DNA of 32,379 bases, from NCBI GenBank assembly GCA_017397175.1, contig JAFQKA010000037.1, positions 1-32,379 on the forward strand, in the 5' to 3' direction. The stretch is from Clostridia bacterium. GTDB lineage: Bacteria > Bacillota > Clostridia > Oscillospirales > CAG-272. A program made the position numbers and the translations under genes. The notes under the pieces were generated by a model, which did not search any database, was not told the DNA's origin, and saw only the letters and a list, made by a program, of their open reading frames with translations. Of this stretch, positions 1 to 9,188 are shown in pieces (the stretch's first letter is position 1; every line of letters starts with the position of its first letter).

Positions 1-1
1 C

Positions 2-1066
2 GTTGCCTGCGAGACCTGCTGCACAACGGGTCTGGTCATGGTAATGGGTGAGATCACCACCAACGCAAAGGTCGATATCCAGGAGATTGTTCGTGACACG
101 GTCCGCGAGATCGGATACGACAGAGCAAAGTATGGCTTTGACAGCGACAGCTGTGCCGTAATCAGCTCTATCCATCAGCAGTCCCCCGACATCGCCATGG
201 GCGTTGACCGCTCCCTCGAGGCGAAAAACGGCGAGATCACCGACGAGTTTGACACCGGCGCGGGCGACCAGGGACTTATGTTCGGATACGCCTGCGACGA
301 GACCCCCGAGCTTATGCCCTTGCCCATCTCACTTGCTCACAAGCTGGCAAAGAAGCTTACCGACGTGAGAAAGGACAAGACCCTGCCTTATCTCCGTCCC
401 GACGGAAAAACGCAGGTCACTATCGAATACGTTGACGGCGTGCCCACAAGAGTTGACACTATCGTGGTTTCCTCTCAGCACAGCGATGCCGTGACCTTGG
501 AGGAGATCAGAACCGATATCATTCAGTACGTCATCAACCCCGTTGTTCCCGCGTCTCTTATGGACGAGAACACCAAGATCCTGGTGAACCCCACAGGCAG
601 ATTCGTTGTGGGCGGTCCTATGGGCGACAGCGGTCTAACGGGCAGAAAGATCATCGTTGATACCTACGGCGGATATTCACGTCACGGCGGCGGTGCCTTT
701 TCGGGCAAGGACCCCACAAAGGTCGACCGTTCCGCATCCTATGCCGCAAGATATATTGCGAAGAACGTGGTTGCCGCAGGGCTGGCTAAGAAATGCGAGG
801 TTCAGATCGCATACGCTATCGGCGTTGCAAAGCCCGTTTCGGTCATGATCGACACATTCGGCACTGCAACTGTTGACGAGGAGAAGATCTCGGAGGCGGT
901 ATCCGAGCTGGTCGATCTTCGTCCCGCCGCTATCATCAAGCGTCTTGACCTTCGCCGTCCCATTTATCGTGAAACGGCGGCTTACGGTCACATGGGCCGT
1001 GAGGATCTGGGCGTTCTCTGGGAGAAGACGGATATCGCGGACAAGCTTCGCACGATGCTTCTGTAA
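2..1066 (+). CDS. metK: S-adenosylmethionine synthase (5' end cut by window)
   Basis: Makes S-adenosylmethionine from methionine and ATP in the cytoplasm. The reading frame is already open at base 2, where [20 protein letters not shown] matches the family well before the first ATG at 38, so the gene begins upstream of the window and about 354 residues are present. Diagnostic family segments are visible in order: [12 protein letters not shown], the [10 protein letters not shown] strand, the [21 protein letters not shown] phosphate-binding stretch (split here only by length), [19 protein letters not shown]-like [14 protein letters not shown], and the C-terminal [11 protein letters not shown]. 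No catalytic segment looks altered. It ends in TAA and is followed 9 bases later by a hairpin that separates it from recD2. Confidence 0.98.
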   Translation, partial: VACETCCTTGLVMVMGEITTNAKVDIQEIVRDTVREIGYDRAKYGFDSDSCAVISSIHQQSPDIAMGVDRSLEAKNGEITDEFDTGAGDQGLMFGYACDETPELMPLPISLAHKLAKKLTDVRKDKTLPYLRPDGKTQVTIEYVDGVPTRVDTIVVSSQHSDAVTLEEIRTDIIQYVINPVVPASLMDENTKILVNPTGRFVVGGPMGDSGLTGRKIIVDTYGGYSRHGGGAFSGKDPTKVDRSASYAARYIAKNVVAAGLAKKCEVQIAYAIGVAKPVSVMIDTFGTATVDEEKISEAVSELVDLRPAAIIKRLDLRRPIYRETAAYGHMGREDLGVLWEKTDIADKLRTMLL

Positions 1067-1075
1067 AAAACAACA

Positions 1076-1101
1076 GGGGATAGGATTGTCCTATCCCCTT
1101 T
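1076..1101 (+). terminator. Hairpin terminator after metK
   Basis: A perfect 10-bp stem (GGGGATAGGA / TCCTATCCCC) with a TTG loop begins 9 bases after the metK stop. The following T run is short (TTTA), so this may be a weak intrinsic terminator, allowing some read-through into recD2. Confidence 0.7.
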
Positions 1102-1136
1102 AGTCCCCCGAAAATCAAAGGAAGGAGGTTTCCCGA

Positions 1137-3368
1137 ATGAGCGAATTTGAAGAACAGGGATTTATGACCGAGGACGGTCTTGTTTGCCTTGAGGGCACCG
1201 TGGAGCGCGTTATCTACTATAACGAAGAAAACGCATACGGCATCTGCGAGTTTGCCATGGCAAAAGAGATGACCACCATTGTGGGAACACTTCCTTATGT
1301 GGGTGAGGGGGAACACCTTTCGGTTTTTGGACGATGGGTGCATAACCCCAAGTACGGAAGGCAGTTTCGGGTCGAGCGCTTTGAAAAGCAACTGCCTGCC
1401 GACGTGGATTCGATCCTGCGATATCTTGCATCTGGCGCGGTGAAGGGAATAGGTGTCAAGCGCGCCGCGAAGATCGTGGACGAGTTTGGCGAGGACACCT
1501 TTGACGTTATTGAAAACCACCCCGAGTGGCTTGCACAGATCCCCGGAATTTCACGCAAAAAAGCCGAGGAGATCTCTGAGAATTTTAAGGCCGAGAGCGG
1601 GATGCGCTCGACTATGCTTTTCTTCCGCGAATACTTTGGATCCGCGCTTTCGGTAAAGATTTACAAGACCTTCGGCCCCGATTCCGTAGCTATGACAAAG
1701 GAGAATCCCTACATTCTCTGCGACCATGTGGACGGAATTGATTTTGCTAAGGCGGACAACATCGCGTCGAAATATAATATCAGCCGCGACAGCGAAAACC
1801 GCGTTATGAGCGGTATTCTCTACGTACTGAATAAAAACTCTCACGGCAACGGTCACGTTTGCCTTCCCGTGGACGAGCTGACCCAAGCATCCGCTCAACT
1901 CCTCGGGGTGGAAAATGACGCTATTGTCAATGCTTACAAGAAATTGATCATTCGCGAAAAGCTCCGCATCATGAAATCTGACGGGCGGACCTATGCTTTC
2001 ACAAAGGAAGCCTATGATGCCGAGCAGTACATTGCAAAGAAGCTGGACAGTCTTGACAGACTGTGCTTTCGGATAGATTATTCGGATATTGAGCGCTTTA
2101 TTTTGCGCGAAGAATCGAAATTTTCCATCACCTATGCACCCCTCCAGAGAAAGGCTATTTCAATGGCTTTGGAGAACGGCGTCATGGTGCTGACGGGAGG
2201 TCCGGGAACGGGTAAGACAACCGTAGTCCGCGCTCTGCTCAACATATTTGAAAGTATGGATATGAGAGTCGCGCTGGCGGCACCCACGGGACGCGCCGCA
2301 AAGCGTCTTTCCGAATCTACTTCTAAAGAAGCCAAGACCATTCACCGCTTGCTTGAGATGGAATACGGCGAAGGAGACCGTGCGGTTTTTATGCGTGATG
2401 AGCACAATTTGCTTGACGAGAACGTCATCATCGTTGACGAGGCATCAATGATCGACAACGCGCTCATGTGCGCGCTCTTAAAAGCCGTAAAGCCGGGTGC
2501 GAGAATGGTAATAATCGGAGACTCGGATCAGCTTCCCTCCGTTGGCGCCGGCAACGTCCTCCGTGACATTATCGCATCACAGCGATTTGCCACCGTGACC
2601 TTGAACACGATTTTCCGACAGGCACAGGAAAGTCTGATAGTCACCAATTCCCATGCCATAAACGAGGGCAGAATGCCCGATCTGACGTCGAAAAACAAGG
2701 ACTTTTTCTTTCTGCACCGTTCAAGTGACGCGGAGATCGCTCATACTATCGCCGACCTTTACAAAAACCGCCTTCCCGCCTCCTACGGCGCGGAGACGGT
2801 CAATAAAATTCAAGTTATCACGCCCTCGCGCCGAGGTGAAGCGGGTACGGATAATCTGAACGTCCTGCTTCAGGGCAGTCTGAACCCAAAAGATAAATCA
2901 AAGCGCGAAAAAGTTTTCCGTGACAAGGTCTTTCGTGAGGGCGACCGCGTTATGCAGACCAAAAATAATTACGATATCGAGTGGGAAAATGCCAGCCGAA
3001 GCGGTGTTGGGATCTTCAACGGCGACATCGGAGTGATCTGCGAGATCGATCAGACAGAGCAGTATATGGAGATCCTTTTTGACGACCGCCGTGTGCTTTA
3101 TGACTTCTCCCTGCTTGAAGATCTGGAGCACGCTTATGCCGTCACGGTCCACAAGAGCCAGGGAAGTGAATACCCTATCGTCATTATCCCCATGTATTCC
3201 TGTCCGCCCATGCTCATGACGAGAAATTTGCTTTATACGGCAGTCACAAGGGCGCAGGAAATGGTCATTTTGGTGGGTCGTGAGGACTACGTGCAGAAAA
3301 TGGTGGAAAACGACCGCAAGGCGCAAAGATACACCTGTCTGCAACAACGACTGGCAGAGAAAAAATGA
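1137..3368 (+). CDS. recD2: ATP-dependent DNA helicase RecD2 (SF1B)
   Basis: A 743-residue RecD-like helicase of the RecD2 (YrrC) class, which moves 5'-3' on DNA and acts in repair independently of RecBC. The start at 1137 has a strong GGAGG site nine bases upstream. The N-terminal OB-like region and helix-hairpin-helix repeats (about residues 100-150, including GIGVKRAAKI and IPGISRKKAEEI) are typical of RecD2 and absent from RecD. Walker A GGPGTGKTT lies near residue 352-360, Walker B VIIVDEASM near 429-437, and the C-terminal UvrD-like motif VI is YTAVTRAQE. Length agrees with the family (about 740-800). No RecB or RecC partner lies nearby, as expected for RecD2. It ends in TGA, and no clear terminator follows before the next promoter. 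Confidence 0.95.
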   Translation: MSEFEEQGFMTEDGLVCLEGTVERVIYYNEENAYGICEFAMAKEMTTIVGTLPYVGEGEHLSVFGRWVHNPKYGRQFRVERFEKQLPADVDSILRYLASGAVKGIGVKRAAKIVDEFGEDTFDVIENHPEWLAQIPGISRKKAEEISENFKAESGMRSTMLFFREYFGSALSVKIYKTFGPDSVAMTKENPYILCDHVDGIDFAKADNIASKYNISRDSENRVMSGILYVLNKNSHGNGHVCLPVDELTQASAQLLGVENDAIVNAYKKLIIREKLRIMKSDGRTYAFTKEAYDAEQYIAKKLDSLDRLCFRIDYSDIERFILREESKFSITYAPLQRKAISMALENGVMVLTGGPGTGKTTVVRALLNIFESMDMRVALAAPTGRAAKRLSESTSKEAKTIHRLLEMEYGEGDRAVFMRDEHNLLDENVIIVDEASMIDNALMCALLKAVKPGARMVIIGDSDQLPSVGAGNVLRDIIASQRFATVTLNTIFRQAQESLIVTNSHAINEGRMPDLTSKNKDFFFLHRSSDAEIAHTIADLYKNRLPASYGAETVNKIQVITPSRRGEAGTDNLNVLLQGSLNPKDKSKREKVFRDKVFREGDRVMQTKNNYDIEWENASRSGVGIFNGDIGVICEIDQTEQYMEILFDDRRVLYDFSLLEDLEHAYAVTVHKSQGSEYPIVIIPMYSCPPMLMTRNLLYTAVTRAQEMVILVGREDYVQKMVENDRKAQRYTCLQQRLAEKK

Positions 3369-3416
3369 CAGGGAAGGGCAGTTTTATAAAAAAATCCGCG
3401 TTTTGACGAAAATATG

Positions 3417-3445
3417 TTGATTTTTTGAGTTTTATATAGTATAAT
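3417..3445 (+). promoter_or_regulatory. Consensus sigma-A promoter for the mreB-like gene
   Basis: TTGATT (3417-3422), a 17-base spacer and a perfect TATAAT (3440-3445) lie 43 bases before the mreB-like start codon, in an AT-rich gap after recD2. This implies the actin gene is transcribed independently of recD2. Confidence 0.85.
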
Positions 3446-3488
3446 AAAATAGATTATGCTGAAATACTGAAAAGAAAGGACGAAAGCT

Positions 3489-4514
3489 ATGCTGTTTTCA
3501 AAGGATATAGGAATAGATCTGGGTACTGCTTCGGTCCTTGTTTACGTTAAGGGAAAGGGGATCGTAATAAACGAGCCCTCTGTTGTTGCAATAGATAAGC
3601 AAACGGGAAAAATGATCAAGGTGGGAAGAGCCGCTCAGCAGATGCAGGGAAGAACTCCCGAAAACATTCTTGCTATCAGACCTTTGCGCGACGGCGTTAT
3701 CAGCCAGTACGAGGTCACCCTTCAGATGATAAAATATTTCATTCAGAAGGCCTGCGGAGGCTTTGTTTTCCAGCCCAGGGTCATGATATGTATCCCCAGC
3801 GGTATCACCGAGGTTGAGGAAAGAGCGGTAATCGACGCCGCAACTGCCGCAGGAGCGAGAACCGCACATCTTATAGAGGAGCCTGTTGCCGCCGCTATCG
3901 GCGCGGGAATCGACATCTCGGCCCCCAACGGAAACATGATCGTAGATATCGGTGGCGGAACTACCGATATTGCCATAATCTCACTTGGCGATATCGTCGT
4001 GTCCGATTCCATAAAGGTTGCGGGAGATAAATTTGATGAGGCGATCGTCAGATACGTGCGCCGCCGCTATAATTTACTTATCGGTGAGAGGACCGCAGAG
4101 GCGATCAAAAAAAATATCGGTTACGTGTTCCCTCATAACGAGCCTCAGTACATGGAGGTCAAGGGACGCAGTCTTGACACGGGACTTCCCGCAAAGATAA
4201 CCATGAATTCCCTCGAAATGCTTGAAGCATTGGCGGATCCTATTTCCTCGATCCTTGATGCTATCTGCGGCGTTATCGAGCGTACTCCCGAGGAGCTTTC
4301 GGGCGATATTCTGAAAAACGGTATCGTCATGACCGGCGGAGGCAGCCTTGTGCGCGGTCTTGACCGACTTATCGCTCACGTGACCAAGTGTCCCACGAGA
4401 ATAGCAAAAAATCCCATTCAGTGCGTGGCGATCGGCACGGGCAGATCACTTGATAATATTTCCGTGCTCCCCGAGGGCGCACTTAACCTGGCGAGACGTC
4501 AGCAAAAGTATTAA
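3489..4514 (+). CDS. mreB: MreB/Mbl-type bacterial actin, rod-shape determinant
   Basis: A 341-residue actin-fold ATPase that forms membrane-associated filaments guiding sidewall peptidoglycan synthesis. Phosphate-1 motif DIGIDLGT is at residues 6-13, phosphate-2 VDIGGGTTDIA around 152-162, the connecting segment LIEEPVAAAIGAG near 128-140, and adenosine motif MTGGGSLVRGLD near 280. The N-terminal MLFSKD is compatible with the short amphipathic membrane anchor of the family. A GAAAGGA site precedes the start. mreC and mreD do not follow, so this may be an Mbl or MreBH paralogue rather than the canonical mreBCD member; sequence reading alone does not settle which. It has its own promoter and terminator, so it appears monocistronic, with possible read-through to pepD. 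Confidence 0.93.
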   Translation: MLFSKDIGIDLGTASVLVYVKGKGIVINEPSVVAIDKQTGKMIKVGRAAQQMQGRTPENILAIRPLRDGVISQYEVTLQMIKYFIQKACGGFVFQPRVMICIPSGITEVEERAVIDAATAAGARTAHLIEEPVAAAIGAGIDISAPNGNMIVDIGGGTTDIAIISLGDIVVSDSIKVAGDKFDEAIVRYVRRRYNLLIGERTAEAIKKNIGYVFPHNEPQYMEVKGRSLDTGLPAKITMNSLEMLEALADPISSILDAICGVIERTPEELSGDILKNGIVMTGGGSLVRGLDRLIAHVTKCPTRIAKNPIQCVAIGTGRSLDNISVLPEGALNLARRQQKY

Positions 4515-4516
4515 CT

Positions 4517-4544
4517 CAAAAGGAGCCTGCACGGCTCCTTTTTA
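4517..4544 (+). terminator. Intrinsic terminator after the mreB-like gene
   Basis: AGGAGCC (4521-4527), loop TGCAC, GGCTCCT (4533-4539), then a T run. Flanking A and T residues extend the stem. It sits directly behind the TAA and only 25 bases before the pepD start, so pepD must depend on read-through or on a promoter I cannot identify. Confidence 0.88.
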
Positions 4545-4569
4545 TATCAGAGAAAGCGAGATTTTAACT

Positions 4570-6021
4570 ATGGAAAAAAGAGTTTTGGATGGCTATTCAC
4601 CAAAGGAGATTTTTTACTGGTTTGAAGAGATAACAAAGATTCCCCGCGGATCGGGAAAGGAAGAGAAGATCGCGTCATTTATTGAGAATTTCGCCCGAGA
4701 GAGAGGCCTTTACTGCTATCGGGATGAGTTGAATAACGTGCTTGTTCGCATGGAAGCGACCGAAGGTATGGAGGATCAGCCCTCGATCCTGCTTCAGGGA
4801 CACACGGATATGGTCTGCGAGAAGAACTCTGACGTGGAGTTCGATTTTGACAATGATCCCATCAATATTTACGTTGACAACGAAGGATTTTTGCGGGCAC
4901 AGGGCACTACCCTTGGTGCGGACGACGGCGTGGCAGTTGCTATAATGCTTGCTCTCCTTGACGGATATAACGTGCCTCACCCTCAGCTTGAATGTCTTTT
5001 CACTACAAGCGAGGAGATAGGTCTTGAGGGCGCGACCGCATTTGATTACAGCAATATCAAGTCTCGTTTGATGATAAATCTCGACTCGGAAAATGATGGC
5101 GAGGTGGTTGCAGGCTGTGCCGGCGGCGTAAGGACCGATATTGATTACGATTTCCCCAAGATCCCCTTTGCAGGGAAGGCGGTGACCCTTTCTGTGACGG
5201 GTCTTATGGGCGGTCACAGCGGAGAGAACATCAATTCGGGCAGAGCAAACGCAAATAAGCTCATGGGCAGAATCCTGACCGAGACCGCCCGCGAAATGAA
5301 GCTGAATATTATCGGCATTTGCGGCGGCAGCAAGGACAACGCCATTCCCCGTGAGTGCCATGCGGCGATTTCCGTTGAGGACGTTGAAAAGCTCAGGGAG
5401 TTGACTGAAAAGATCTCTTCCGAGATAAAAGGCGAGCTTTGGGAGGACGATCTGGGATTTGCCGTTTCCGTTGTTCCCTGCGAGACACCCGACACCATGG
5501 CGGACGATGAGGCCACAAGGAAAATAATTCTTTTCTTGGCAGGAGTAACAAACGGCGTTATGTCCTTCAGTCAGTATATTCGCGGTCTGGTGGAGTTCTC
5601 AAGAAATTTAGGCGTAGTATTTACCATGGACGGAGTAATGCGCTTTACGGTTTCGTCCCGATCTGCAAATAATTCTCAGGTCGAGTGGTCAAAGCACGAC
5701 CTGGAAGCCACGGCCGCCGCTATGGGCGCGAGCGTAAAACACCGCGGTCAGTATCCCGGCTGGGATTATACCAAGGATTCGGTGCTTCGTGACGACTATA
5801 TTGAGATCGCACGCGAAATTTACGGCAAAGAACCTCAGGTGAGAATAATCCACGCAGGTCTTGAATGTGGTCTTATGAGATCTGCCATTCCCGATCTTGA
5901 CATAATCTCTATCGGTCCGGATATGAAGGATATCCATTCCCCCTGCGAGGCACTTGATCTTGCTTCCTTTGCAAGATGCTTTGACATCGTTTGCCGGCTT
6001 ATCTCCAAAAAGAGAGTATAA
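4570..6021 (+). CDS. pepD: Aminoacyl-histidine dipeptidase (PepD-type, M20 family)
   Basis: A 483-residue cytoplasmic metallo-dipeptidase (beta-Ala-His dipeptidase / carnosinase type), a member of the di-zinc M20 family that hydrolyses Xaa-His and related dipeptides. I chose ATG 4570 (MEKRVLDG) because similarity starts there and because upstream in-frame codons would run back through the mreB end and terminator. Visible metal and catalytic residues are H78 and D80 in LQGHTDMV, D118 in [10 protein letters not shown]148/E149 in TTSEEIG, D172 in INLDSEND and the late IIHAGLECG histidine. The dimerisation-lid signature [11 protein letters not shown] is near residue 215. Length is that of PepD (about 485). 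The ribosome site is weak. Confidence 0.94.
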   Translation: MEKRVLDGYSPKEIFYWFEEITKIPRGSGKEEKIASFIENFARERGLYCYRDELNNVLVRMEATEGMEDQPSILLQGHTDMVCEKNSDVEFDFDNDPINIYVDNEGFLRAQGTTLGADDGVAVAIMLALLDGYNVPHPQLECLFTTSEEIGLEGATAFDYSNIKSRLMINLDSENDGEVVAGCAGGVRTDIDYDFPKIPFAGKAVTLSVTGLMGGHSGENINSGRANANKLMGRILTETAREMKLNIIGICGGSKDNAIPRECHAAISVEDVEKLRELTEKISSEIKGELWEDDLGFAVSVVPCETPDTMADDEATRKIILFLAGVTNGVMSFSQYIRGLVEFSRNLGVVFTMDGVMRFTVSSRSANNSQVEWSKHDLEATAAAMGASVKHRGQYPGWDYTKDSVLRDDYIEIAREIYGKEPQVRIIHAGLECGLMRSAIPDLDIISIGPDMKDIHSPCEALDLASFARCFDIVCRLISKKRV

Positions 6022-6043
6022 AAATCAAATATACGCAAATACT

Positions 6044-6091
6044 GTTCTTGAAACAGAGAACGTGGGCGGGACGTCAAAACACGTTTCGCCC
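6044..6091 (+). promoter_or_regulatory. Two stem-loops in the enolase leader
   Basis: Between pepD and eno an imperfect hairpin (GTTCT ... AGAAC, 6044-6061) is followed by a stronger one: GGGCGGGACGT (6064-6074), loop CAAAAC, ACGTTTCGCCC (6081-6091), an 11-bp stem with two G-U pairs. It ends 10 bases before the eno ribosome site and has no T run, so it is not a normal terminator. It may stabilise or regulate the mRNA, but I recognise no known riboswitch class. Confidence 0.4.
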
Positions 6092-6112
6092 ATACTAAAA
6101 TGGAGGAAAAAT

Positions 6113-7429
6113 ATGACGAAACCTCAGATCCAGCGCGTTTGCGCAAGAGAGATCCTTGACTCCCGCGGAAATCCCACGGTAGAGTCTACCGTGATCCTGA
6201 CGGACGGCACCGTAGGTGTAGCTTCAGTTCCTTCGGGAGCGTCCACCGGCATTTACGAGGCAAAGGAAAAACGGGACGGAGATGAAAAAAGATACGGCGG
6301 AAAGGGCGTGACCCAGGCTGTTTATAACGTTTGCCGCGTGATCTCGCCTGCTATTGCAGGTATCTGCGCCACAGAACAGGCAGAGATCGACCGTACTATG
6401 ATCGAGCTTGACGGCACTCCTGACAAGTCGGACCTGGGAGCAAATGCGATCCTGTCTGTGTCTTTGGCTGCCGCCAGAGCCGCCGCCAACAGCTATCATA
6501 TGCCTGTTTTCAGATATCTGGGCGGCGCGGACGCATACAGAATGCCCGTACCCATGATGAATATTTTAAACGGCGGCGCTCATGCGTCAAATAACGTGGA
6601 GATCCAGGAGTTTATGATAGTTCCCGTAGGTGCTGAAAACTTTGAGGAAGCTGTAAGAATGGGCAGTGAGATCTACCACAAGTTAGGGAAAAATCTTGCC
6701 ATGCGCGGGCTTGAAACGGCGGTCGGTGACGAGGGTGGGTTTGCCCCGAGCCTGAACAACGATGAGGAAGCTCTTGATTTCATTCTTGATGCTATCCATG
6801 ACGCGGGTTACGACGAGACGAAAATAAAACTTGCCCTTGATGTGGCGGCAAGTGAGTGGTGCCGCGACGGCGCATATAAAACTCCCAAGCGAAAGCTTGA
6901 GTATGACGCTCATCAGCTTGCAGATTACCTGTCCTCCCTTTGCGCAAAATACCCCATCATGTCGGTGGAGGACGGTCTTGATCAGAGGGATTACGACGGC
7001 TGGAAATACCTGACCGAAAAGCTCGGCGAGCGCGTTATGCTTGTTGGGGACGACTTGTTTGTGACCAACACGGAACGATTGAAAAAGGGAATAAGTCTCG
7101 GAATCGGAAATTCTATCCTTATAAAGCCCAATCAGATAGGCACGCTGACAGAGACTCTGAACGTGATCCACATGGCAGGTGAATCGGGATATAAGCACAT
7201 TTTGTCCCACCGCTCGGGCGAGACCGAGGACACTACCATTGCGGATATTGCTGTTGCCACCTCTGCACCCTTTATAAAATCGGGTGCGCCCTGCCGAAGC
7301 GAAAGGGTTGCCAAATATAACCGACTTCTCCGAATTGAATCCTCCTTTTCCTCCGGATCCTGCTTTGGCGGTATCAGTGCGGAAATGAAAAATAAGGATA
7401 TTCCCGCCTTTTCTGCCATACTTGAATAA
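6113..7429 (+). CDS. eno: Enolase (phosphopyruvate hydratase)
   Basis: Glycolytic enzyme that interconverts 2-phosphoglycerate and phosphoenolpyruvate. The start at 6113 has GGAGGA six bases upstream and gives [20 protein letters not shown], the normal N-terminus, so the longer frame running back into pepD is not used. Length is 438 residues, typical for the family. The flexible loop [10 protein letters not shown] is at 41-50, the GGAHASNN loop near 154-161, the GDEGGFAP segment with the proton-shuttling Glu at 205-212, followed by magnesium ligands in [18 protein letters not shown] and VGDDLFVTN. The catalytic Lys lies in LIKPNQIGT and the late substrate loop is SHRSGETED. It ends at a strong terminator shared with the convergent ABC operon. 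Confidence 0.98.
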   Translation: MTKPQIQRVCAREILDSRGNPTVESTVILTDGTVGVASVPSGASTGIYEAKEKRDGDEKRYGGKGVTQAVYNVCRVISPAIAGICATEQAEIDRTMIELDGTPDKSDLGANAILSVSLAAARAAANSYHMPVFRYLGGADAYRMPVPMMNILNGGAHASNNVEIQEFMIVPVGAENFEEAVRMGSEIYHKLGKNLAMRGLETAVGDEGGFAPSLNNDEEALDFILDAIHDAGYDETKIKLALDVAASEWCRDGAYKTPKRKLEYDAHQLADYLSSLCAKYPIMSVEDGLDQRDYDGWKYLTEKLGERVMLVGDDLFVTNTERLKKGISLGIGNSILIKPNQIGTLTETLNVIHMAGESGYKHILSHRSGETEDTTIADIAVATSAPFIKSGAPCRSERVAKYNRLLRIESSFSSGSCFGGISAEMKNKDIPAFSAILE

Positions 7430-7430
7430 A

Positions 7431-7466
7431 AAAACTCTGCAAGCTCAGGCTTGCAGAGTTTTTTTA
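7431..7466. terminator. Bidirectional terminator between eno and the ABC operon
   Basis: AACTCTGCAAGC (7433-7444), loop TCAG, GCTTGCAGAGTT (7449-7460). The stem is flanked by A on the left and T on the right, so each strand yields a hairpin plus U run. It begins just after the eno stop and overlaps the last codon of the convergent ATPase gene, so it serves both transcripts. Confidence 0.93.
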
Positions 7467-8261
7467 TTTTGAGAGAATCACTTTGTCGCTGGTGAATTTA
7501 CTTCCGCTGGATGATTCGAAAAGCTGAAGCAATTGTTCGATGGTAAGCTTTTGCTTTTCTTCGCCGCGAATATCAACCACCACGTTGCCCTCGTGCATCA
7601 TAATAAGGCGGTTGCCGTATTTGATGGCGTCGTGCATATTGTGAGTGATCATGAGAGTGGTGAGGTTGTTTTCGGATACGATCTTGTCGGTCAGCTCAAG
7701 CACTTTTGCGGCGGTCTTTGGGTCAAGGGCCGCAGTGTGCTCGTCCAAAAGCAGGAGCTTTGGACGGTTCAGGGTAGCCATAAGAAGGGTGATTGCCTGT
7801 CTCTGGCCTCCCGAGAGAAGTCCGACCTTTGTGGACAAACGGTCCTCAAGTCCCAATTCAAGAGAGGATAGAAGCTCCTTGTACTGACGGCGGTCGGATA
7901 TTTTGACACCCCATCTGAGTCTTCTCTTTAAACCTCTTTTTGAAGCAATTGCAAGATTTTCCGCTATTTCCATGTCGGGTGCGGTACCCTTCATGGGATC
8001 CTGGAATACTCGTCCCAAAAATTTTGCGCGCTTGTGCTCGGGCATACCCGTAATATCTACCCCGTCAAGCTCGATCCTGCCGTAATCCGGCTTCCAAACG
8101 CCCGAAATGGCGTTGAGCAGCGTTGATTTTCCCGCACCGTTTCCGCCGATGACGGTAACGAAATCTCCGTCGTCAAGGGTGAGATTCAGTCCGCGAAGAG
8201 CGGTCTTTGCGTTGACCGTGCCGGGGTTGAAGGTCTTTTGAAGATTGATTATCTCAAGCAT
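7464..8261 (-). CDS. ABC transporter ATP-binding protein (TrpZ-like, COG1101-type)
   Basis: A 265-residue ATPase of the three-part importer encoded here. I place the start at 8261 (MLEIINLQKTF) because GGAGGTGA lies eight bases upstream; the longer frame to 8282 has no such site. Walker A GGNGAGKST is at residues 39-47, the signature is LLSGGQRQAI, and Walker B is followed by HTAALDP (DEHTAALDP), where the His after Asp-Glu is characteristic of this subgroup. The start overlaps the permease stop by 8 bases, so translation is probably coupled. Family knowledge assigns such sets to uptake of small organic solutes, including tryptophan in the TrpXYZ systems. The leader here suggests phenylalanine. 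Confidence 0.9.
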   Translation of the reverse strand: MLEIINLQKTFNPGTVNAKTALRGLNLTLDDGDFVTVIGGNGAGKSTLLNAISGVWKPDYGRIELDGVDITGMPEHKRAKFLGRVFQDPMKGTAPDMEIAENLAIASKRGLKRRLRWGVKISDRRQYKELLSSLELGLEDRLSTKVGLLSGGQRQAITLLMATLNRPKLLLLDEHTAALDPKTAAKVLELTDKIVSENNLTTLMITHNMHDAIKYGNRLIMMHEGNVVVDIRGEEKQKLTIEQLLQLFESSSGSKFTSDKVILSK

Positions 8262-9177
8262 CTTCTTCACCTCCGTCTTCATTTACAATGGGTGGGATCA
8301 GCTTTTTATTTTTGAAATATTCGTTTTTGAGATAGGGTACAGCCAAGAAGATGGCAACGATAATTGCCGAGAGCATCTTGAGAAAATCCGTCTTGAGACC
8401 GAGAAGAATAACGAAGTTATAAACTATGTAATAGATAATTCCGCCGCCAACGACACCGATAAGGCTGACCACGAAATTGGGCTTGATCTTCAGGGAAACG
8501 GAAAGTCCGATGAAGATTGCCGCAAGACCGATAACGATAGCGCCGCGTCCGTCGTTTATGTTTGCCGAACCCTTGTACTGCGCCAAAAGCGCACCTGCCA
8601 GGGCAACTATTCCGTTTGAAATGCCAAGTCCCACTACCTTGTTGCGGCTGACGTTTACGCCCTGCGCGCGGCTCATGTCTGGATTGTCACCCGTTGATTT
8701 CAAGGTCAGACCCACCTCTGTGTAGAAGAAGAGCCAGAGGCAGATGATCACTGCCGCTATTGTGACGGCCATTACGATGATAGCACTTGTGTTGTCGCTC
8801 ATGTTAAGGAGCAGCTTATTCATGCGCGGATCAATGGTCGCCAGGCTTTTGCCCCCGAGAATGGTCAGGTTGACCGAATAGAGCATAAGCTGTGTCAGAA
8901 TACCTGCCAGAATAGAAGGAATGCCAAAGGCAGTGTGCAGCAGACCCGTTATAACGCCCGTCAATATGCCTGCCAGAAGCGCGGCAAGAACGGCGACAAT
9001 CACGGGACAGCCGGCACCGATCAGCACAGCGCATACACAGGCACCGGTGCATATAGAGCCGTCTACCGTAAGGTCGGCGATGTCAAGTACCTTGTAGGAA
9101 ATGTAAACGCCGATAGCCATGAGTCCCCAGATAAGCCCTTCGGCTACAGCTCCGGGAAGTGCGTAGAAAAATGCCAT
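8254..9177 (-). CDS. ABC transporter permease (TrpY-like, COG4120-type)
   Basis: A 307-residue, strongly hydrophobic protein with about eight membrane segments, resembling branched-chain-amino-acid-type permeases (BPD_transp_2 fold). The first segment (about 5-27) is followed by the conserved turn KVLDIADLTVDGS, and the region NPDMSRAQGVNVSRNKVVGLGISNG near 180-205 is a hallmark of this permease family and lies where the ATPase coupling helix is expected. An AGAGGT site precedes the ATG. It lies 11 bases downstream of the binding-protein gene and overlaps the ATPase gene, as a single operon. The C-terminus is acidic and cytoplasmic (GGEEDA). Confidence 0.92.
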   Translation of the reverse strand: MAFFYALPGAVAEGLIWGLMAIGVYISYKVLDIADLTVDGSICTGACVCAVLIGAGCPVIVAVLAALLAGILTGVITGLLHTAFGIPSILAGILTQLMLYSVNLTILGGKSLATIDPRMNKLLLNMSDNTSAIIVMAVTIAAVIICLWLFFYTEVGLTLKSTGDNPDMSRAQGVNVSRNKVVGLGISNGIVALAGALLAQYKGSANINDGRGAIVIGLAAIFIGLSVSLKIKPNFVVSLIGVVGGGIIYYIVYNFVILLGLKTDFLKMLSAIIVAIFLAVPYLKNEYFKNKKLIPPIVNEDGGEEDA

Positions 9178-9188
9178 TTGTTACCTCT

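Noticed and set aside
5981-6022. TTGACA near the end of pepD with TATAAA near 6017 as an eno promoter
   Set aside because: The spacing is 30 bases, far outside the usable range; TTGCCG at 5991 is also too distant (20 bases).
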